Part shown: positions 1 to 8,447 of the stretch, one piece after another
How positions within the stretch are numbered: position 1 is the stretch's first letter
Layout: each line of letters begins with the position of its first letter
Source: Blastococcus sp. HT6-4
GTDB lineage: Bacteria; Actinomycetota; Actinomycetes; Mycobacteriales; Geodermatophilaceae
Direction: 5' to 3'
Length of the DNA stretch: 64,000 nucleotides
NCBI RefSeq assembly: GCF_039679125.1
Contig: NZ_CP155551.1
Span: 1,116,001 to 1,180,000 of the forward strand
Notes under the pieces: model-generated
The model's input: only the letters and a program-made list of their open reading frames with translations
Told to the model about the DNA's origin: nothing
Database searches by the model: none
Position numbers and translations under genes: made by a program

Positions 1-86
1 GTGATCCACTCCGACACCGGGGCGAAGAAGCTGTCGACCTGCTCGTCGAACGTGGCGGCCAGCAGAGAGTCGGACGTCGAGGGCAT
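1..86 (-). CDS. N-terminus of a probable sodium:alanine/glycine symporter (partial)
   Basis: Only the first 28 residues lie in the window; the gene runs off the left edge. An ATG at 86-84 overlaps the stop of the upstream universal stress gene in an ATGA arrangement, so the two are probably translationally coupled. The visible peptide has an FDEQVDSFFAPVSEWI segment. This resembles the amphipathic start of AGCS-family sodium:amino-acid symporters, which precedes their first membrane helix. No membrane helix is visible in the fragment, so the family call rests on this short stretch and is tentative. Confidence 0.45.
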   Translation of the reverse strand, partial: MPSTSDSLLAATFDEQVDSFFAPVSEWI

Positions 87-523
87 CACGGCACCACCAG
101 GACGGGGACGGGGGAGAGCTGGATGAGGCTGCTCGGCGTCGAGCCGAAGAGCATGGTGCGCACCCGGCTCTGGCCGACGCGGCCGACGGTGATCCAGGCC
201 GCGTCGTAGTCGCGGGCGAGGCTGACCAGCGTCTCCGCGGGATGGCCGTGCCGGACGACCCCCTCCACCTCGAGGTCCCCGGGGGCCGAGAGCCGGGTGA
301 CGACCGGGTCCAGCACCCGTTCGCGCGCCGCCGTGGCCTCGCGCTCCTTCTCCACGGAGCGGCGTTCGTTCTCCTCTGCGCTGGTGAACGAGTACGGCGA
401 CCAGGGCACGACGCAGGCGAGGAGCAGGCGCAGGTCGTGCCGGCGGGCGGCGTCGGCAGCGGCCTCGGCGGCGCGGCCGCTCGCCTCACTGCCGTCCAGA
501 CCTACCACGATCGATTCGGGCAC
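86..523 (-). CDS. Universal stress protein (UspA family)
   Basis: A single 145-residue Usp domain. It opens with the beta strand IVVGLDGSEAS, which carries the conserved aspartate. It closes with the nucleotide-binding loop seen as VGRVGQSRVRTMLFGSTPSSLI (G-x2-G-x9-G-S/T) followed by the terminal strand PVPVLVVP. Proteins with this loop usually bind ATP and act in the cytoplasm under stress or energy limitation. The GTG start at 523-521 is preceded by GGAGG at 7-nt spacing. It overlaps the start of the downstream transporter-like gene by one base, so a two-gene unit is likely. Confidence 0.9.
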   Translation of the reverse strand: MPESIVVGLDGSEASGRAAEAAADAARRHDLRLLLACVVPWSPYSFTSAEENERRSVEKEREATAARERVLDPVVTRLSAPGDLEVEGVVRHGHPAETLVSLARDYDAAWITVGRVGQSRVRTMLFGSTPSSLIQLSPVPVLVVP

Positions 524-741
524 GAGCCCACCTCCGGTCGGGGGACGACGTGGCGCGAAGGCTAGCCCTGGTCGCGGTCCGCGGCAGGTCGAACCGGAGC
601 GGCGGCGTCGGGGACCGCCGAGCTCCTGGCGACCGCCCGCTCCGGTGCCCGGGTGGGGGACAGGGAGGAGACGGCCACATGGACGCGGCCGGATCGGGTA
701 GGGGTCGACGAACAGCCACCGAATGGGAAGGAAGATCTGTC

Positions 742-822
742 ATGGGACTCATCTCCGGACTCGTCAAGTTCAACCTGCTCAAGCGGCTGCTGGGCCGCTT
801 CACCGGCCGCCGTCGCGCCTGA
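742..822 (+). CDS. Predicted 26-residue cationic amphipathic peptide
   Basis: A short frame starts with ATG after a strong GGAAGGAAG ribosome site at good spacing. It ends at TGA 822 and lies 96 bases before the GlsB-type membrane protein gene, on the same strand. The peptide begins MGLISGLVKFNLLKRLLGRF and ends TGRRRA. Hydrophobic residues alternate with Lys/Arg, giving an amphipathic, strongly basic helix that could bind membrane. The frame stays open upstream to 550, but the ribosome site favours the short start. No family is recognised. It may be a small stress-associated membrane peptide or a chance frame. Confidence 0.45.
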   Translation: MGLISGLVKFNLLKRLLGRFTGRRRA

Positions 823-918
823 GCACCACACCTGACCACCGCACCTGACCGACGCCGCACCGAGGCGACGGACGGCCCGATCCCTGACGGGGGACCGGGC
901 CCGAGAGGAGAACCGAGC

Positions 919-1191
919 ATGGAGATCACCGGCATCATCACCGCACTGGTCATCGGTCTGATCATCGGCGCGCTGGGCCGCCTGGTCGTGCCCGGGAAGC
1001 AGAGCATCCCGATCTGGCTGACCCTGCTCATCGGTGTCCTCGCGGCCGTCGTCGGCACCCTGGTCGCCGGCGCGCTCGGCGTGGCCGACACCGCGGGTGT
1101 CGACTGGATCGAGCTGGCGCTCCAGGTCGGCTTCGCCGCTCTCGGGGTGGCAGCCGTGGCCGGGTCCTACGGACGCCGCAGCCGCGTCTGA
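919..1191 (+). CDS. GlsB/YeaQ/YmgE-family small membrane stress protein
   Basis: A 90-residue protein of three hydrophobic segments (about residues 5-22, 32-55 and 63-83) with glycine-rich helices and a basic end (SYGRRSRV). The segment GLIIGALGRLVVPGKQ is characteristic of the transglycosylase-associated (GlsB) family. The family is general-stress-induced and its biochemical role is unknown. ATG 919 follows GAGAGGAGAA. The gene is followed closely by a strong hairpin terminator, and with the small peptide upstream it probably forms a short stress unit. Confidence 0.88.
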   Translation: MEITGIITALVIGLIIGALGRLVVPGKQSIPIWLTLLIGVLAAVVGTLVAGALGVADTAGVDWIELALQVGFAALGVAAVAGSYGRRSRV

Positions 1192-1202
1192 CGGATCGGA
1201 CG

Positions 1203-1244
1203 GAGGAGAGGCCCTGGTCGGTGATCCGACCAGGGCCTCTCCTC
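1203..1244. terminator. Perfect 19-bp hairpin, bidirectional terminator
   Basis: Arms 1203-1221 and 1226-1244 are perfectly complementary around the loop TGAT. The hairpin lies between the convergent GlsB-type gene (ends 1191) and the merR-type gene (ends 1296), so it can serve both. There is no T-tract, as is usual in very GC-rich genomes. Its inner 30 bases closely match the hairpin beside tRNA-His at 7443-7472. Confidence 0.85.
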
Positions 1245-1295
1245 GTGGTGCGTGGGTCAGTGCCGGAGCACGTCCGTGCTCGGACCGCCCCGGTG

Positions 1296-1694
1296 TCAGC
1301 GGCTGGCGTCCAGGCGGCCGGCGAGGGTCTCCGCGAACCCCTCCGCGACGGCGAGCTGCTCGCGCAGCGCGGTGACCCGGGCGGTGGCGGCGGCGTGGAA
1401 CATCCGGAGCCGGTCGAGCAGCTCGGCCCGGTCGCCCGCGCCCGCGTCGAGGTCGGCCAGCAGCGTCAGGAGTTCCTGCATCTCCTCGAGCGTGAAACCG
1501 AGCGGCTTCATCCGCTTGATGACCTGGAGGCGGGCGACGTCGTCGTCGCTGTAGAGCCGGAAGCCACCCTCGGAGCGGGCGGTCGGGATCACCAGCCCGT
1601 TCTCCTCGTAGAAGCGGATCGTCCGCAGGCTCAGACCCGTCCGTTCGGCCACCTGGCCGATCTGGACCAACTCGCCGCGCGGGGTCTCGGTCAT
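1296..1694 (-). CDS. MerR-family transcriptional regulator
   Basis: A 132-residue regulator. The N-terminal winged helix-turn-helix reads IGQVAERTGLSLRTIRFYEE, followed by YSDDDVARLQVI and a long dimerisation coiled coil that ends near the C-terminus. There are no cysteines in the effector region, so a metal-thiolate sensor of the classical MerR/ZntR kind is unlikely. It lies 65 bases downstream of the SulP transporter gene on the same strand and may be cotranscribed and regulate it. AAGGAGG sits immediately before ATG 1694, unusually close; an ATG 18 bases further upstream is an alternative start. Confidence 0.88.
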   Translation of the reverse strand: MTETPRGELVQIGQVAERTGLSLRTIRFYEENGLVIPTARSEGGFRLYSDDDVARLQVIKRMKPLGFTLEEMQELLTLLADLDAGAGDRAELLDRLRMFHAAATARVTALREQLAVAEGFAETLAGRLDASR

Positions 1695-1759
1695 CCCTCC
1701 TTCATAGGGCATCCCTCGTCCGGCGTCTGCTCGGCCGGTTCCCGCCAGCGGTGCCGGCA

Positions 1760-3250
1760 TCAGTGCGCACCGGCGAGCTGGCCGGTGTGCCGGTCGAAGC
1801 GCGCGGCCGAGTGGCCCTGCAGCCCGATGATCTCGACGGTCTTGCCACGCTTCTCGTACTTGTGCGTGACGGCGTCGAGCGCGGCGACGGTGGAGGCGTC
1901 CCAGACGTGGGCGTTCGACAGGTCGATGACCACGTTCTGCGGGTCGTCGTTGTAGTCGAACTGGTAGATGAGGTCGTTGCTGGAGGCGAAGAACAGGGCA
2001 CCGTGCACCGAGTACACGCGGGTGTCGCCGTCGGGGTCGCCGACGCTGGTGACCTCGACGAGGTGGGCGACCCGGCGGGCGAAGAGCACGCAGGCGACCA
2101 GGACGCCGACGCCGACGCCGATCGCCAGGTTGTGGGTGATCAGCGTGCCGGCGACGGTCGTGAGCATCACCGTCGTCTCGCTGCGCGGCATGCGGTGGAT
2201 GGACTTCAGGCTGTGCCAGTCGAAGGTGGCGATCGACACGAAGATCATCACCGCGACGAGGGCGGCCATCGGGATGATCGCGACGACGTCGCCCAGCGCC
2301 ACCACCAGGACCAGCAGCAGGGCGCCGGCGAGGAAGGTCGACAGCCGGGTGCGGGCGCCGGACTTCACGTTGATCATCGTCTGGCCGATCATGGCGCAGC
2401 CGCCCATGCCGCCGAAGAAGCCGGACGCCACGTTGGCCACACCCTGGCCCCACGACTCGCGGGTCTTGTCCGAGTGGGTGTCGGTGAGGTCGTCGACCAG
2501 CTTCGCCGTCATCAGCGACTCCATGAGGCCGACGAAGGCGACCCCGAGTGCGTAGGGCGCGATGATCGTCAGCGTCTGCCAGGTCGGCGGGATCTCGGGG
2601 AGGCCGAAGAACGGCAGGCTGTCGGGCAGCTCGCCCTGGTCACCCACGTCCGGCACGGTGAAACCCGCGGCCACGGTCAGCCCGGTGAGCACGATGATCG
2701 AGACGAGCGGCGCGGGGATCGCCGCGGTCAGGCGCGGCAGGCCGAAGATGATCGCCAGCCCGGCGGCGACCATCGGGTAGACCAGCCACGGCACGTCGGT
2801 CAGGTACGGCAGCTGCGCGGTGAAGATCAGGATGGCCAGCGCGTTGACGAAGCCGACCATGACGCTGCGCGGGATGAACCGCATCAGCCGGGCGAACCCC
2901 GACAGGCCCAGCAGCACCTGGAACACGCCACCGAGGATCACCGCCGCGAGCAGGTACTCCAGGCCGTACTCCCGCGCCAGCGGTGCGACGACCAGCGCGA
3001 TCGCCCCCGTGGCGGCGGTGATCATCGCCGGCCGGCCACCGGTGAAGGCGATGACGACGGCCATGACGAACGAGGAGAACAGGCCGACGCGCGGGTCGAC
3101 CCCGGCGATGATCGAGAAGCTGATCGCCTCGGGGATCAGGGCGAGCGCCACGACGAGGCCGGCGAGGATCTCGGTGCGGGCGACCTTCGGCGACAGCCAG
3201 TCGGGACGGCGCACCCGCGGTGTGGGAAGGGCAGGGAGGACTGAAGACAT
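1760..3250 (-). CDS. SulP-family anion transporter with STAS domain
   Basis: A 496-residue inner-membrane protein. Its N-terminal two-thirds is hydrophobic and begins with the SulP motif seen as [31 protein letters not shown]. The C-terminal cytoplasmic STAS domain (about residues 400-490) contains [20 protein letters not shown], the usual STAS loop. The family carries sulfate, bicarbonate or dicarboxylates; sequence alone does not decide the substrate. It is divergent from pgi. The 293-base space between them (3251-3543) should hold both promoters, but I see no clear consensus there. Confidence 0.9.
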   Translation of the reverse strand: MSSVLPALPTPRVRRPDWLSPKVARTEILAGLVVALALIPEAISFSIIAGVDPRVGLFSSFVMAVVIAFTGGRPAMITAATGAIALVVAPLAREYGLEYLLAAVILGGVFQVLLGLSGFARLMRFIPRSVMVGFVNALAILIFTAQLPYLTDVPWLVYPMVAAGLAIIFGLPRLTAAIPAPLVSIIVLTGLTVAAGFTVPDVGDQGELPDSLPFFGLPEIPPTWQTLTIIAPYALGVAFVGLMESLMTAKLVDDLTDTHSDKTRESWGQGVANVASGFFGGMGGCAMIGQTMINVKSGARTRLSTFLAGALLLVLVVALGDVVAIIPMAALVAVMIFVSIATFDWHSLKSIHRMPRSETTVMLTTVAGTLITHNLAIGVGVGVLVACVLFARRVAHLVEVTSVGDPDGDTRVYSVHGALFFASSNDLIYQFDYNDDPQNVVIDLSNAHVWDASTVAALDAVTHKYEKRGKTVEIIGLQGHSAARFDRHTGQLAGAH

Positions 3251-3543
3251 GGGTCCATCTCGTTCGATGCACCGTCACCGGCGCGGGCGGGCAGCACCGC
3301 AGGCGGTGCCGAGTCGGGGTGGGTGCGACGGTGCACCCGGGAGAGCGACGCTCGAGCCCGGAGCAGAGATGTCGGTCGGGATCACCGGCTGCGATCATCG
3401 GTGCGCCCGGGCGGCGTCGCTGGCGTCAGGGTCAGTCTGCCGGGAACTCGTCCCTCACGTCAGTGTTGACCGATGAGCCGTTCGTCACGTTCGCGGCACG
3501 CCGGTGACCGCGTCAGCACAGCCCCACCTCGGAACGGAGCAGC

Positions 3544-5178
3544 ATGGACATCACCGCAACAGCAGAGTGGCGCGCGCTCGAGGAGCATCGCCGCGACCTC
3601 GAGGGCACCCATCTGCGGGACCTCTTCGCCGGCGACCCCGACCGCGGCCGGCGGATGACCGGTCGCGCCGGTGATCTGTACGTCGACTGGTCCAAGCACC
3701 GTGCGACCGACGAGACCCTGCGCCTGCTGGTCGCGCTCGCCGAGCGGGCGGGGGTCCGCGAACGCATCACGGCGATGTTCCGCGGTGAGCACATCAACAC
3801 CACCGAGGACCGCGCCGTGCTGCACGTCGCGCTGCGCATGCCGCCGGACCAGGAGCTCCTGGTCGACGGCCAGCGCGTCGTGCGGGACGTGCACGAGGTG
3901 CTCGGCCGGATGCGCGCTTTCGCCGACAGCGTGCGGTCGGGGGAGTGGCGCGGGCACACCGGCCGGCCGATCCGGGCCGTGGTCAACATCGGGATCGGCG
4001 GCTCCGACCTCGGCCCGGCGATGGCGTGGACGGCGCTGCGGGACCACGCCGACCGCGGCCTGACCACCCGGTTCGTCTCCAACATCGACCCGACCGACAT
4101 CGCCGAGGCGACGCGCGACCTCGACCCGGCCGAGACGCTGTTCGTGGTCAGCTCGAAGACGTTCACGACGCTGGAGACCCTGACCAACGCCACCGTCGCC
4201 CGCGACTGGCTGCTGCGCGGGCTGGGCGCCGACGAGGCCGCCGTGGCGAAGCACTTCGTGGCCGTCTCGACCAACACGGCGGCCGTCCAGGAGTTCGGTG
4301 TCGACCCGCAGAACATGTTCGAGTTCTGGGACTGGGTGGGCGGCCGGTACTCCTTCACGTCCGCGATCGGGCTCTCGCTGATGCTCGCGATCGGCCCCGA
4401 CGCCTACGACGAGATGCTCGCCGGCTTCCACGCCGTCGACGAGCACTTCCGCACCGCCCCGCTCGAGGCCAACGTGCCGGTCCTGATGGGGCTGCTCAAC
4501 GTCTGGTACCGCGACTTCTTCGATGCCCAGACGCACGCCGTCCTGCCCTACAGCCAGTACCTGTCCCGGTTCCCGGCCTACCTCCAGCAGCTGACCATGG
4601 AGAGCAACGGGAAGTCCGTCCGCGCCGACGGGCAGCCGGTCGCCGCCGCCACCGGCGAGGTCTACTGGGGAGAGCCGGGGACGAACGGGCAGCACGCCTT
4701 CCACCAGCTCCTGCACCAGGGGACGACGCTGGTCCCCGCCGACTTCATCGGCTTCGGCGAGCCGAACCACGACATCGGCGAGATGCACGACCTGCTGATG
4801 GCCAACATGTTCGCCCAGGCGGCGGTCCTCGCCTTCGGCCGTACCGCCGAGGAGGTCGCGGCCGACGGGACGCCGGAGTCGCTGGTGCCGCACAAGGTGA
4901 TGCCCGGCAACCGGCCGAGCTCGGTGATCCTCGCCCCGCGGCTGACCCCGTCGACGCTGGGTCAGCTGGTGGCGCTCTACGAGCACGTGGTCTTCACCCA
5001 GGGTGCGATCTGGCAGATCGACTCCTTCGACCAGTGGGGGGTGGAGCTGGGGAAGGTGATGGCCCGTGAGCTGGCGCCGGCGCTGACCGGCCGGGAGCCG
5101 GAGGCGCTGGACCAGGACGCCTCCACGACCGCCCTGGTGGCGCACTACCGGCAGCTGCGGGGCCGGGCCGTCGGCTGA
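3544..5178 (+). CDS. pgi: Glucose-6-phosphate isomerase
   Basis: Interconverts glucose-6-phosphate and fructose-6-phosphate in glycolysis and gluconeogenesis, in the cytoplasm. The 544-residue length is that of the long bacterial form. Recognisable motifs are the sugar-phosphate loop [15 protein letters not shown], the [10 protein letters not shown] phosphate-binding segment, [13 protein letters not shown], and the family signature [11 protein letters not shown] near the C-terminus. The ATG at 3544 follows a weak GGAACGGAG site. The gene stands alone and is followed by a hairpin. Confidence 0.98.
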   Translation: MDITATAEWRALEEHRRDLEGTHLRDLFAGDPDRGRRMTGRAGDLYVDWSKHRATDETLRLLVALAERAGVRERITAMFRGEHINTTEDRAVLHVALRMPPDQELLVDGQRVVRDVHEVLGRMRAFADSVRSGEWRGHTGRPIRAVVNIGIGGSDLGPAMAWTALRDHADRGLTTRFVSNIDPTDIAEATRDLDPAETLFVVSSKTFTTLETLTNATVARDWLLRGLGADEAAVAKHFVAVSTNTAAVQEFGVDPQNMFEFWDWVGGRYSFTSAIGLSLMLAIGPDAYDEMLAGFHAVDEHFRTAPLEANVPVLMGLLNVWYRDFFDAQTHAVLPYSQYLSRFPAYLQQLTMESNGKSVRADGQPVAAATGEVYWGEPGTNGQHAFHQLLHQGTTLVPADFIGFGEPNHDIGEMHDLLMANMFAQAAVLAFGRTAEEVAADGTPESLVPHKVMPGNRPSSVILAPRLTPSTLGQLVALYEHVVFTQGAIWQIDSFDQWGVELGKVMARELAPALTGREPEALDQDASTTALVAHYRQLRGRAVG

Positions 5179-5194
5179 GCGGCCAGGACGCGAT

Positions 5195-5236
5195 GCCGAC
5201 CGGGGAGGCCGCCGTCACCGGACCTCCCCGGTCGGC
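5195..5236 (+). terminator. Hairpin after pgi
   Basis: A 14-bp perfect stem (5195-5208 with 5223-5236) and a 14-nt loop, beginning 17 bases after the pgi stop. There is no T-tract. The next 190 bases (5237-5428) hold an open minus-strand frame that lacks a credible start codon, and I call no gene there. Confidence 0.75.
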
Positions 5237-5428
5237 GCCGCGCGGAGGCCGACGACCGGCACCGGGAGGCGCACGCCCGGCGGACGGCGGATCAGCCACC
5301 CGGCGACGCCCAGGTCGATCAGCCGGCCGGCGCCCATGACCAGGGCCTCGGCGGTCGGCCCAGACTCGCCGGCGACCAGGAACGTGCTCCCGATGGCGCC
5401 GCCCGGGTCGCGCTGCCGCCGGGCGTGC

Positions 5429-5884
5429 TCAGGCCCGCGCCCCGGCGTCCGCGTCGGCGGCGAGGTGGGTGACCGGGATGTCGCAGCTCTTGCGCAGGCG
5501 CGCCGGCAGATCACGACGCAGCCACGCGGACAGCCCCCGCGGCAGGGTGGAGACGATGATCTCGTCGGCCGGGAAGTGACCGAGGGTGGCCCGGACCGCC
5601 ACGAGGGCGTCGGCGTCGCCGACCTCGCCGTCGACCTCCGCGCCGAGGGCGCGCAGCTGGTCCAGTGCCCGGTCGAGACGCTGCCGGGCCAGCGCGTAGG
5701 CGCGGTCGGCCGCGGAGGGCCCGAGGTCCGCGTACGCGCTCGGGCCGTCGACCTCGTCCCGCTCCGGCGTGGCCGGGGCGACGACGTGGAACTCGTGCGG
5801 TCCGGCGGTGATCCGGTCCTGGACGGCCCGCCGGAGCGCGTCGGTGGTCAAGGTCTGGTTGGCGACGATCAGGCAGCGGCTCAT
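5429..5884 (-). CDS. Universal-stress-like protein
   Basis: A 151-residue protein starting MSRCLIVANQTLTTDALRRA. The layout is Rossmann-like: a first strand CLIVANQ, then a FHVVAPATP strand, a helix rich in ALARQRLDRALDQL, and DEIIVSTLPRGLSAWLRRDLPARL followed by IPVTHL. This matches an actinobacterial Usp-like group that lacks the G-x2-G-x9-G nucleotide loop, so ATP binding is doubtful. The start at ATG 5884 was chosen because residues line up with the Usp fold from there. Monocistronic by position. Confidence 0.7.
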   Translation of the reverse strand: MSRCLIVANQTLTTDALRRAVQDRITAGPHEFHVVAPATPERDEVDGPSAYADLGPSAADRAYALARQRLDRALDQLRALGAEVDGEVGDADALVAVRATLGHFPADEIIVSTLPRGLSAWLRRDLPARLRKSCDIPVTHLAADADAGARA

Positions 5885-6116
5885 GGCCTGTGCTCCCGTT
5901 CGGTAAATCCCCCACGGACGGGACGAGTGTGCTGCGCGTCGCCGCTCAGGTCCATCCGGTGCCGTCGCGAGCCACGCTCTGCGTCCGCCACCCCCGGGGG
6001 CCGGCGGTGCCGACCGACGGCGCCGGCATCGGAGTCGGCGTCCCGGCCAGGGGCCGAGCGCCTTCCCGGATGCGCCGGACAGGCCGTCGTACGGTCGTAC
6101 GGGGGAGGTGGTCCTG

Positions 6117-6566
6117 ATGGCACGGCTCTGGGCGGCGCTGCTGCTGTTGGCCGCTGTCTTCGCCATGCACGGGGTCCAATGCGTGGCCACGGGGTGGACC
6201 CTGGAGCACGGGTCCCCGTCGTTCGGCCCGGCTGCCTCGGTCGGTGCATCCGCATCGTCCGCCCATGTCGGTGCCGTCGGCGATGCGATGCCCGACCACG
6301 GGCACGTTCCTGACACACACGGGGCAGGAGACGCAGGTGCTACCGGGTCCAGCGGCCTGCCCGCCCCGTGGCACGACGCCCACGTCCTGGCTGTGTGCCT
6401 CGCGGTTCTGCTCGCGGGGCTGACGTCCCTCGGGGCCCTGGTGCTCCGCCGAGGCCTGGCGGTCCCGCTCGTCCGCGGCTCGCCCACGCCTTGCCGCTGG
6501 CCCCGCGGGTGGTCGCGGCAGCCTCGACCACCCGCTCTCTCCGCTCTCTGTCTCCTGCGGATCTAG
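6117..6566 (+). CDS. DUF6153-like membrane protein with His-rich linker
   Basis: A 149-residue protein with an N-terminal hydrophobic segment (MARLWAALLLLAAVFAMHGV) followed by CVATG. A linker with several histidines (AHVGAVGDAMPDHGHVPDTH) leads to a second membrane segment (VLAVCLAVLLAGLTSLGALVL) and a basic tail. The MHG motif after the first helix and the pairing with a DUF305 gene fit the DUF6153 family, whose function is unknown. A GGGGGAGG site about 8 bases before ATG 6117 decides the start over GTG 6108. The His/Met content of both partners suggests copper or another soft metal; this is inference. Confidence 0.65.
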   Translation: MARLWAALLLLAAVFAMHGVQCVATGWTLEHGSPSFGPAASVGASASSAHVGAVGDAMPDHGHVPDTHGAGDAGATGSSGLPAPWHDAHVLAVCLAVLLAGLTSLGALVLRRGLAVPLVRGSPTPCRWPRGWSRQPRPPALSALCLLRI

Positions 6567-6643
6567 GCCGGCGCTGCACCCCGAGAGCTCCGCTGTTCCG
6601 GGGTCCGCACGCATGCCTACATCCCTCAGACAGGAGACCCAGC

Positions 6644-7276
6644 GTGACCCGCACCAGCACTCGCCTCGTCCGCCTCACCGGTGGGCTGATGGCCGCCGTC
6701 GTCGTCCTCGCCGGCTGTTCGGACACCGCGGAGACCTCCGCCACCGGCAGCACCGCGACCGACGGCAGCTCCGCCGATCAGAGCGCGGAGTTCAACGACG
6801 CCGATGTCGCGTTCGCCCAGGAGATGATCCCGCACCACGAGGGCGCGCTCATGATGTCCGCGGTCGCCATCGACCGCGCCTCCGATCCCCGGGTCGTGGA
6901 CCTGGCCGAGCGGATCGAAGCAGGCCAGGATCCGGAGATCGACCTCATGACCGGCTGGCTCGAGGAGTGGGGCCAGCCGCTCGAGGAGTCCGGCCACATG
7001 GGCGGCATGGACCACGGGTCAGGGGACACGGGTGGCATGGGCATGGACGGTGGCATGAGCATGGACATGGAAGACATGCCGGCGACCGGTCGGGACTTCG
7101 ACCGCATGTGGCTCGACGCCATGATCGAGCACCACGAGGGCGCCGTCGAGATGGCGCAGACCGAGATCGAGGACGGCCGGAACCCCGGGGCCGTCGACCT
7201 CGCTCGCTCGATCAGCGAGATCCAGAAGCAGGAGATCGAGGAGATGCGGCAGCTGCTCACCGAGCTGGGTGACTGA
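6644..7276 (+). CDS. DUF305 lipoprotein with two HHEGA motifs
   Basis: A 210-residue secreted lipoprotein. The signal peptide ends in the lipobox VLAGCS, followed by a Ser/Thr-rich tether. The DUF305 (ferritin-like four-helix) domain carries two repeats of the signature, EMIPHHEGALMM and AMIEHHEGAVEM, each likely to place histidines for metal binding. Between them is a Met/His/Gly-rich loop (GGMDHGSGDTGGMGMDGG). GTG 6644 follows AGGAGA. The gene is 77 bases after the DUF6153-like gene on the same strand. DUF305 proteins often lie near copper genes, but none are seen nearby here. Confidence 0.88.
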   Translation: MTRTSTRLVRLTGGLMAAVVVLAGCSDTAETSATGSTATDGSSADQSAEFNDADVAFAQEMIPHHEGALMMSAVAIDRASDPRVVDLAERIEAGQDPEIDLMTGWLEEWGQPLEESGHMGGMDHGSGDTGGMGMDGGMSMDMEDMPATGRDFDRMWLDAMIEHHEGAVEMAQTEIEDGRNPGAVDLARSISEIQKQEIEEMRQLLTELGD

Positions 7277-7282
7277 TCCGTG

Positions 7283-7325
7283 CCCGGTGGGGCGCGGTGC
7301 CGTCCGGGCACCGCGCCCCACCGGG
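7283..7325 (+). terminator. Long GC-rich hairpin after the DUF305 gene
   Basis: A 19-bp perfect stem (7283-7301 with 7307-7325) with a 5-nt loop, 6 bases after the DUF305 stop. Confidence 0.85.
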
Positions 7326-7439
7326 CGCCCCAGGCCCGGCGGGCAGGCCGGGGCGGGCGCGCACCGCCGGGCGAGTCGTGACCGCCCTGCCGCGGGAGGT
7401 GCACCGGCGTGATCTCGCCCCGGCGCGGGCCGGGAACGG

Positions 7440-7475
7440 GGGAGGCCCTGGACGGCGAACCGACCAGGGCCTCCC
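7440..7475 (-). terminator. Hairpin terminator of tRNA-His
   Basis: Stem 7440-7451 pairs with 7464-7475 (12 bp), just 4 bases beyond the 3' end of the minus-strand tRNA. Bases 7443-7472 agree with 1209-1238 at 27 of 30 positions, including most of the loop. The same terminator module has therefore been used twice in the window. Confidence 0.8.
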
Positions 7476-7479
7476 TGCA

Positions 7480-7555
7480 TGGGGTGAGTGACGGGACTTG
7501 AACCCGCGACACCCAGGATCACAACCTGGTGCTCTACCAGCTGAGCTACACCCAC
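7480..7555 (-). tRNA. tRNA-His (anticodon GTG), CCA encoded
   Basis: The minus strand folds into a full cloverleaf. The acceptor arm GTGGGTG pairs with CACTCAC, the D arm is GCTC...GAGC, the anticodon stem CCAGG/CCTGG surrounds the loop TTGTGAT, and the T arm is GCGGG TTCAAGT CCCGT. The anticodon is GTG. The base before the acceptor (complement of 7556) is G and the discriminator base is C. This is the G-1:C73 pair that histidyl-tRNA synthetase requires, here encoded in the gene. The 3' CCA is also encoded. Confidence 0.97.
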
Positions 7556-7642
7556 CGTGCCTCCGCCCGGACGCAGGCGCCCGGAGGGAACGGGGCAACG
7601 ATACCGGAGGCCGCCGGACGGCCCGCCGGGGGAGTCCGGAGG

Positions 7643-8290
7643 TCAGACCGTGTCGGCGTCCCCGGCCGACAGCAGGCCGGCGAAGGACCCCACCACCTGG
7701 TCGGCGGCCTTCTTCGCCTGGTCGCTGCTCGGCCCGGGGGCGGCGACGAACAGCGTGCGCCGGTAGTACGCCAGCTCCCGCACCGACTCGATGATGTCGG
7801 CCAGCGCCCGGTGCGCCAGCCCCTTCGGCGGCTGCGCGTAGTACACGCGGGGGAACCAGCGGCGGGCCAGCTCCTTGACCGAGGAGACGTCGACCATCCG
7901 GTAGTGCAGGTGGTCGTCGAGCTCCGGCATGTCGCGGGCGAGGAAGCCCCGGTCGGTGCCGATCGAGTTGCCGCACAGCGGGGCGGTGCGGCGCTCGGGC
8001 ACGAAGCGCTTCACGTAGGCGAGGATCTGCTGCTCGGCCTCGGCCACGGTGAGCGTCGCCGCCCGGACGGCGTCGGTGAGCCCCGACTTGGCGTGCATGT
8101 CGGCGACGAACTCCGTCATGCCGTCGAGGTCGGCGTCGTCCGCGGAGATGATCAGGTCCAGCCCCGGGTCGAGCACGTTCAACTCGGAGTCGGTGACCAG
8201 CACCGCGACCTCGATGAGCCTGTCCTTCGTGAGGTCCAGCCCGGTCATCTCGCAGTCGATCCAGACCAGGTGTCCCGTGCTCTCCGCCAC
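7643..8290 (-). CDS. orn: Oligoribonuclease
   Basis: A 3'-5' exonuclease that finishes RNA decay by degrading 2- to 5-mers, including pGpG from c-di-GMP turnover; essential in many bacteria. All DEDDh residues are visible: [10 protein letters not shown] (Asp, Glu), the [13 protein letters not shown] region (Asp), and HRALADI (His, Asp). The 215-residue length is usual for actinobacteria. I chose GTG 8290 because the conserved domain begins a few residues later (GHLVWIDCE). The longer open frame upstream has no ribosome site. The EAL protein at 33.9 kb could supply its dinucleotide substrate. Confidence 0.95.
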   Translation of the reverse strand: MAESTGHLVWIDCEMTGLDLTKDRLIEVAVLVTDSELNVLDPGLDLIISADDADLDGMTEFVADMHAKSGLTDAVRAATLTVAEAEQQILAYVKRFVPERRTAPLCGNSIGTDRGFLARDMPELDDHLHYRMVDVSSVKELARRWFPRVYYAQPPKGLAHRALADIIESVRELAYYRRTLFVAAPGPSSDQAKKAADQVVGSFAGLLSAGDADTV

Positions 8291-8447
8291 GTCGGCCGAC
8301 AGTACGCACCAGGTGTCCCGGGCGCCCCGAAGGCCCCGCGTGTCCAGGCCCGGCGCACCGGGCACGGCGGCGCGGTCCGATTGCGTCGGAATCGGCGCGG
8401 GTCACGGCTAGGGTCGCCCGAACGTCCCACGTCAGGAAGCCTTGCCC

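Noticed and set aside
1751..3244. Plus-strand 497-residue frame through the SulP gene
   Set aside because: Arg/Asp/His/Gly-rich shadow of the real minus-strand transporter; no known fold.
3460..5145. 561-residue minus-strand frame across pgi
   Set aside because: Low-complexity shadow of pgi with no domain; pgi is certain.
5215..5428. Open minus-strand frame after the Usp-like gene (SGPTAEALVMGAGRLIDLGVAG)
   Set aside because: No start codon with a ribosome site. The only ATG gives 40 residues without conserved features. It overlaps the pgi terminator.
5885..6116. CGTACG-GT-CGTACG near the DUF6153-like gene as a metal-regulator site
   Set aside because: Two short palindromes close to the ribosome site are too weak to assign to a regulator.
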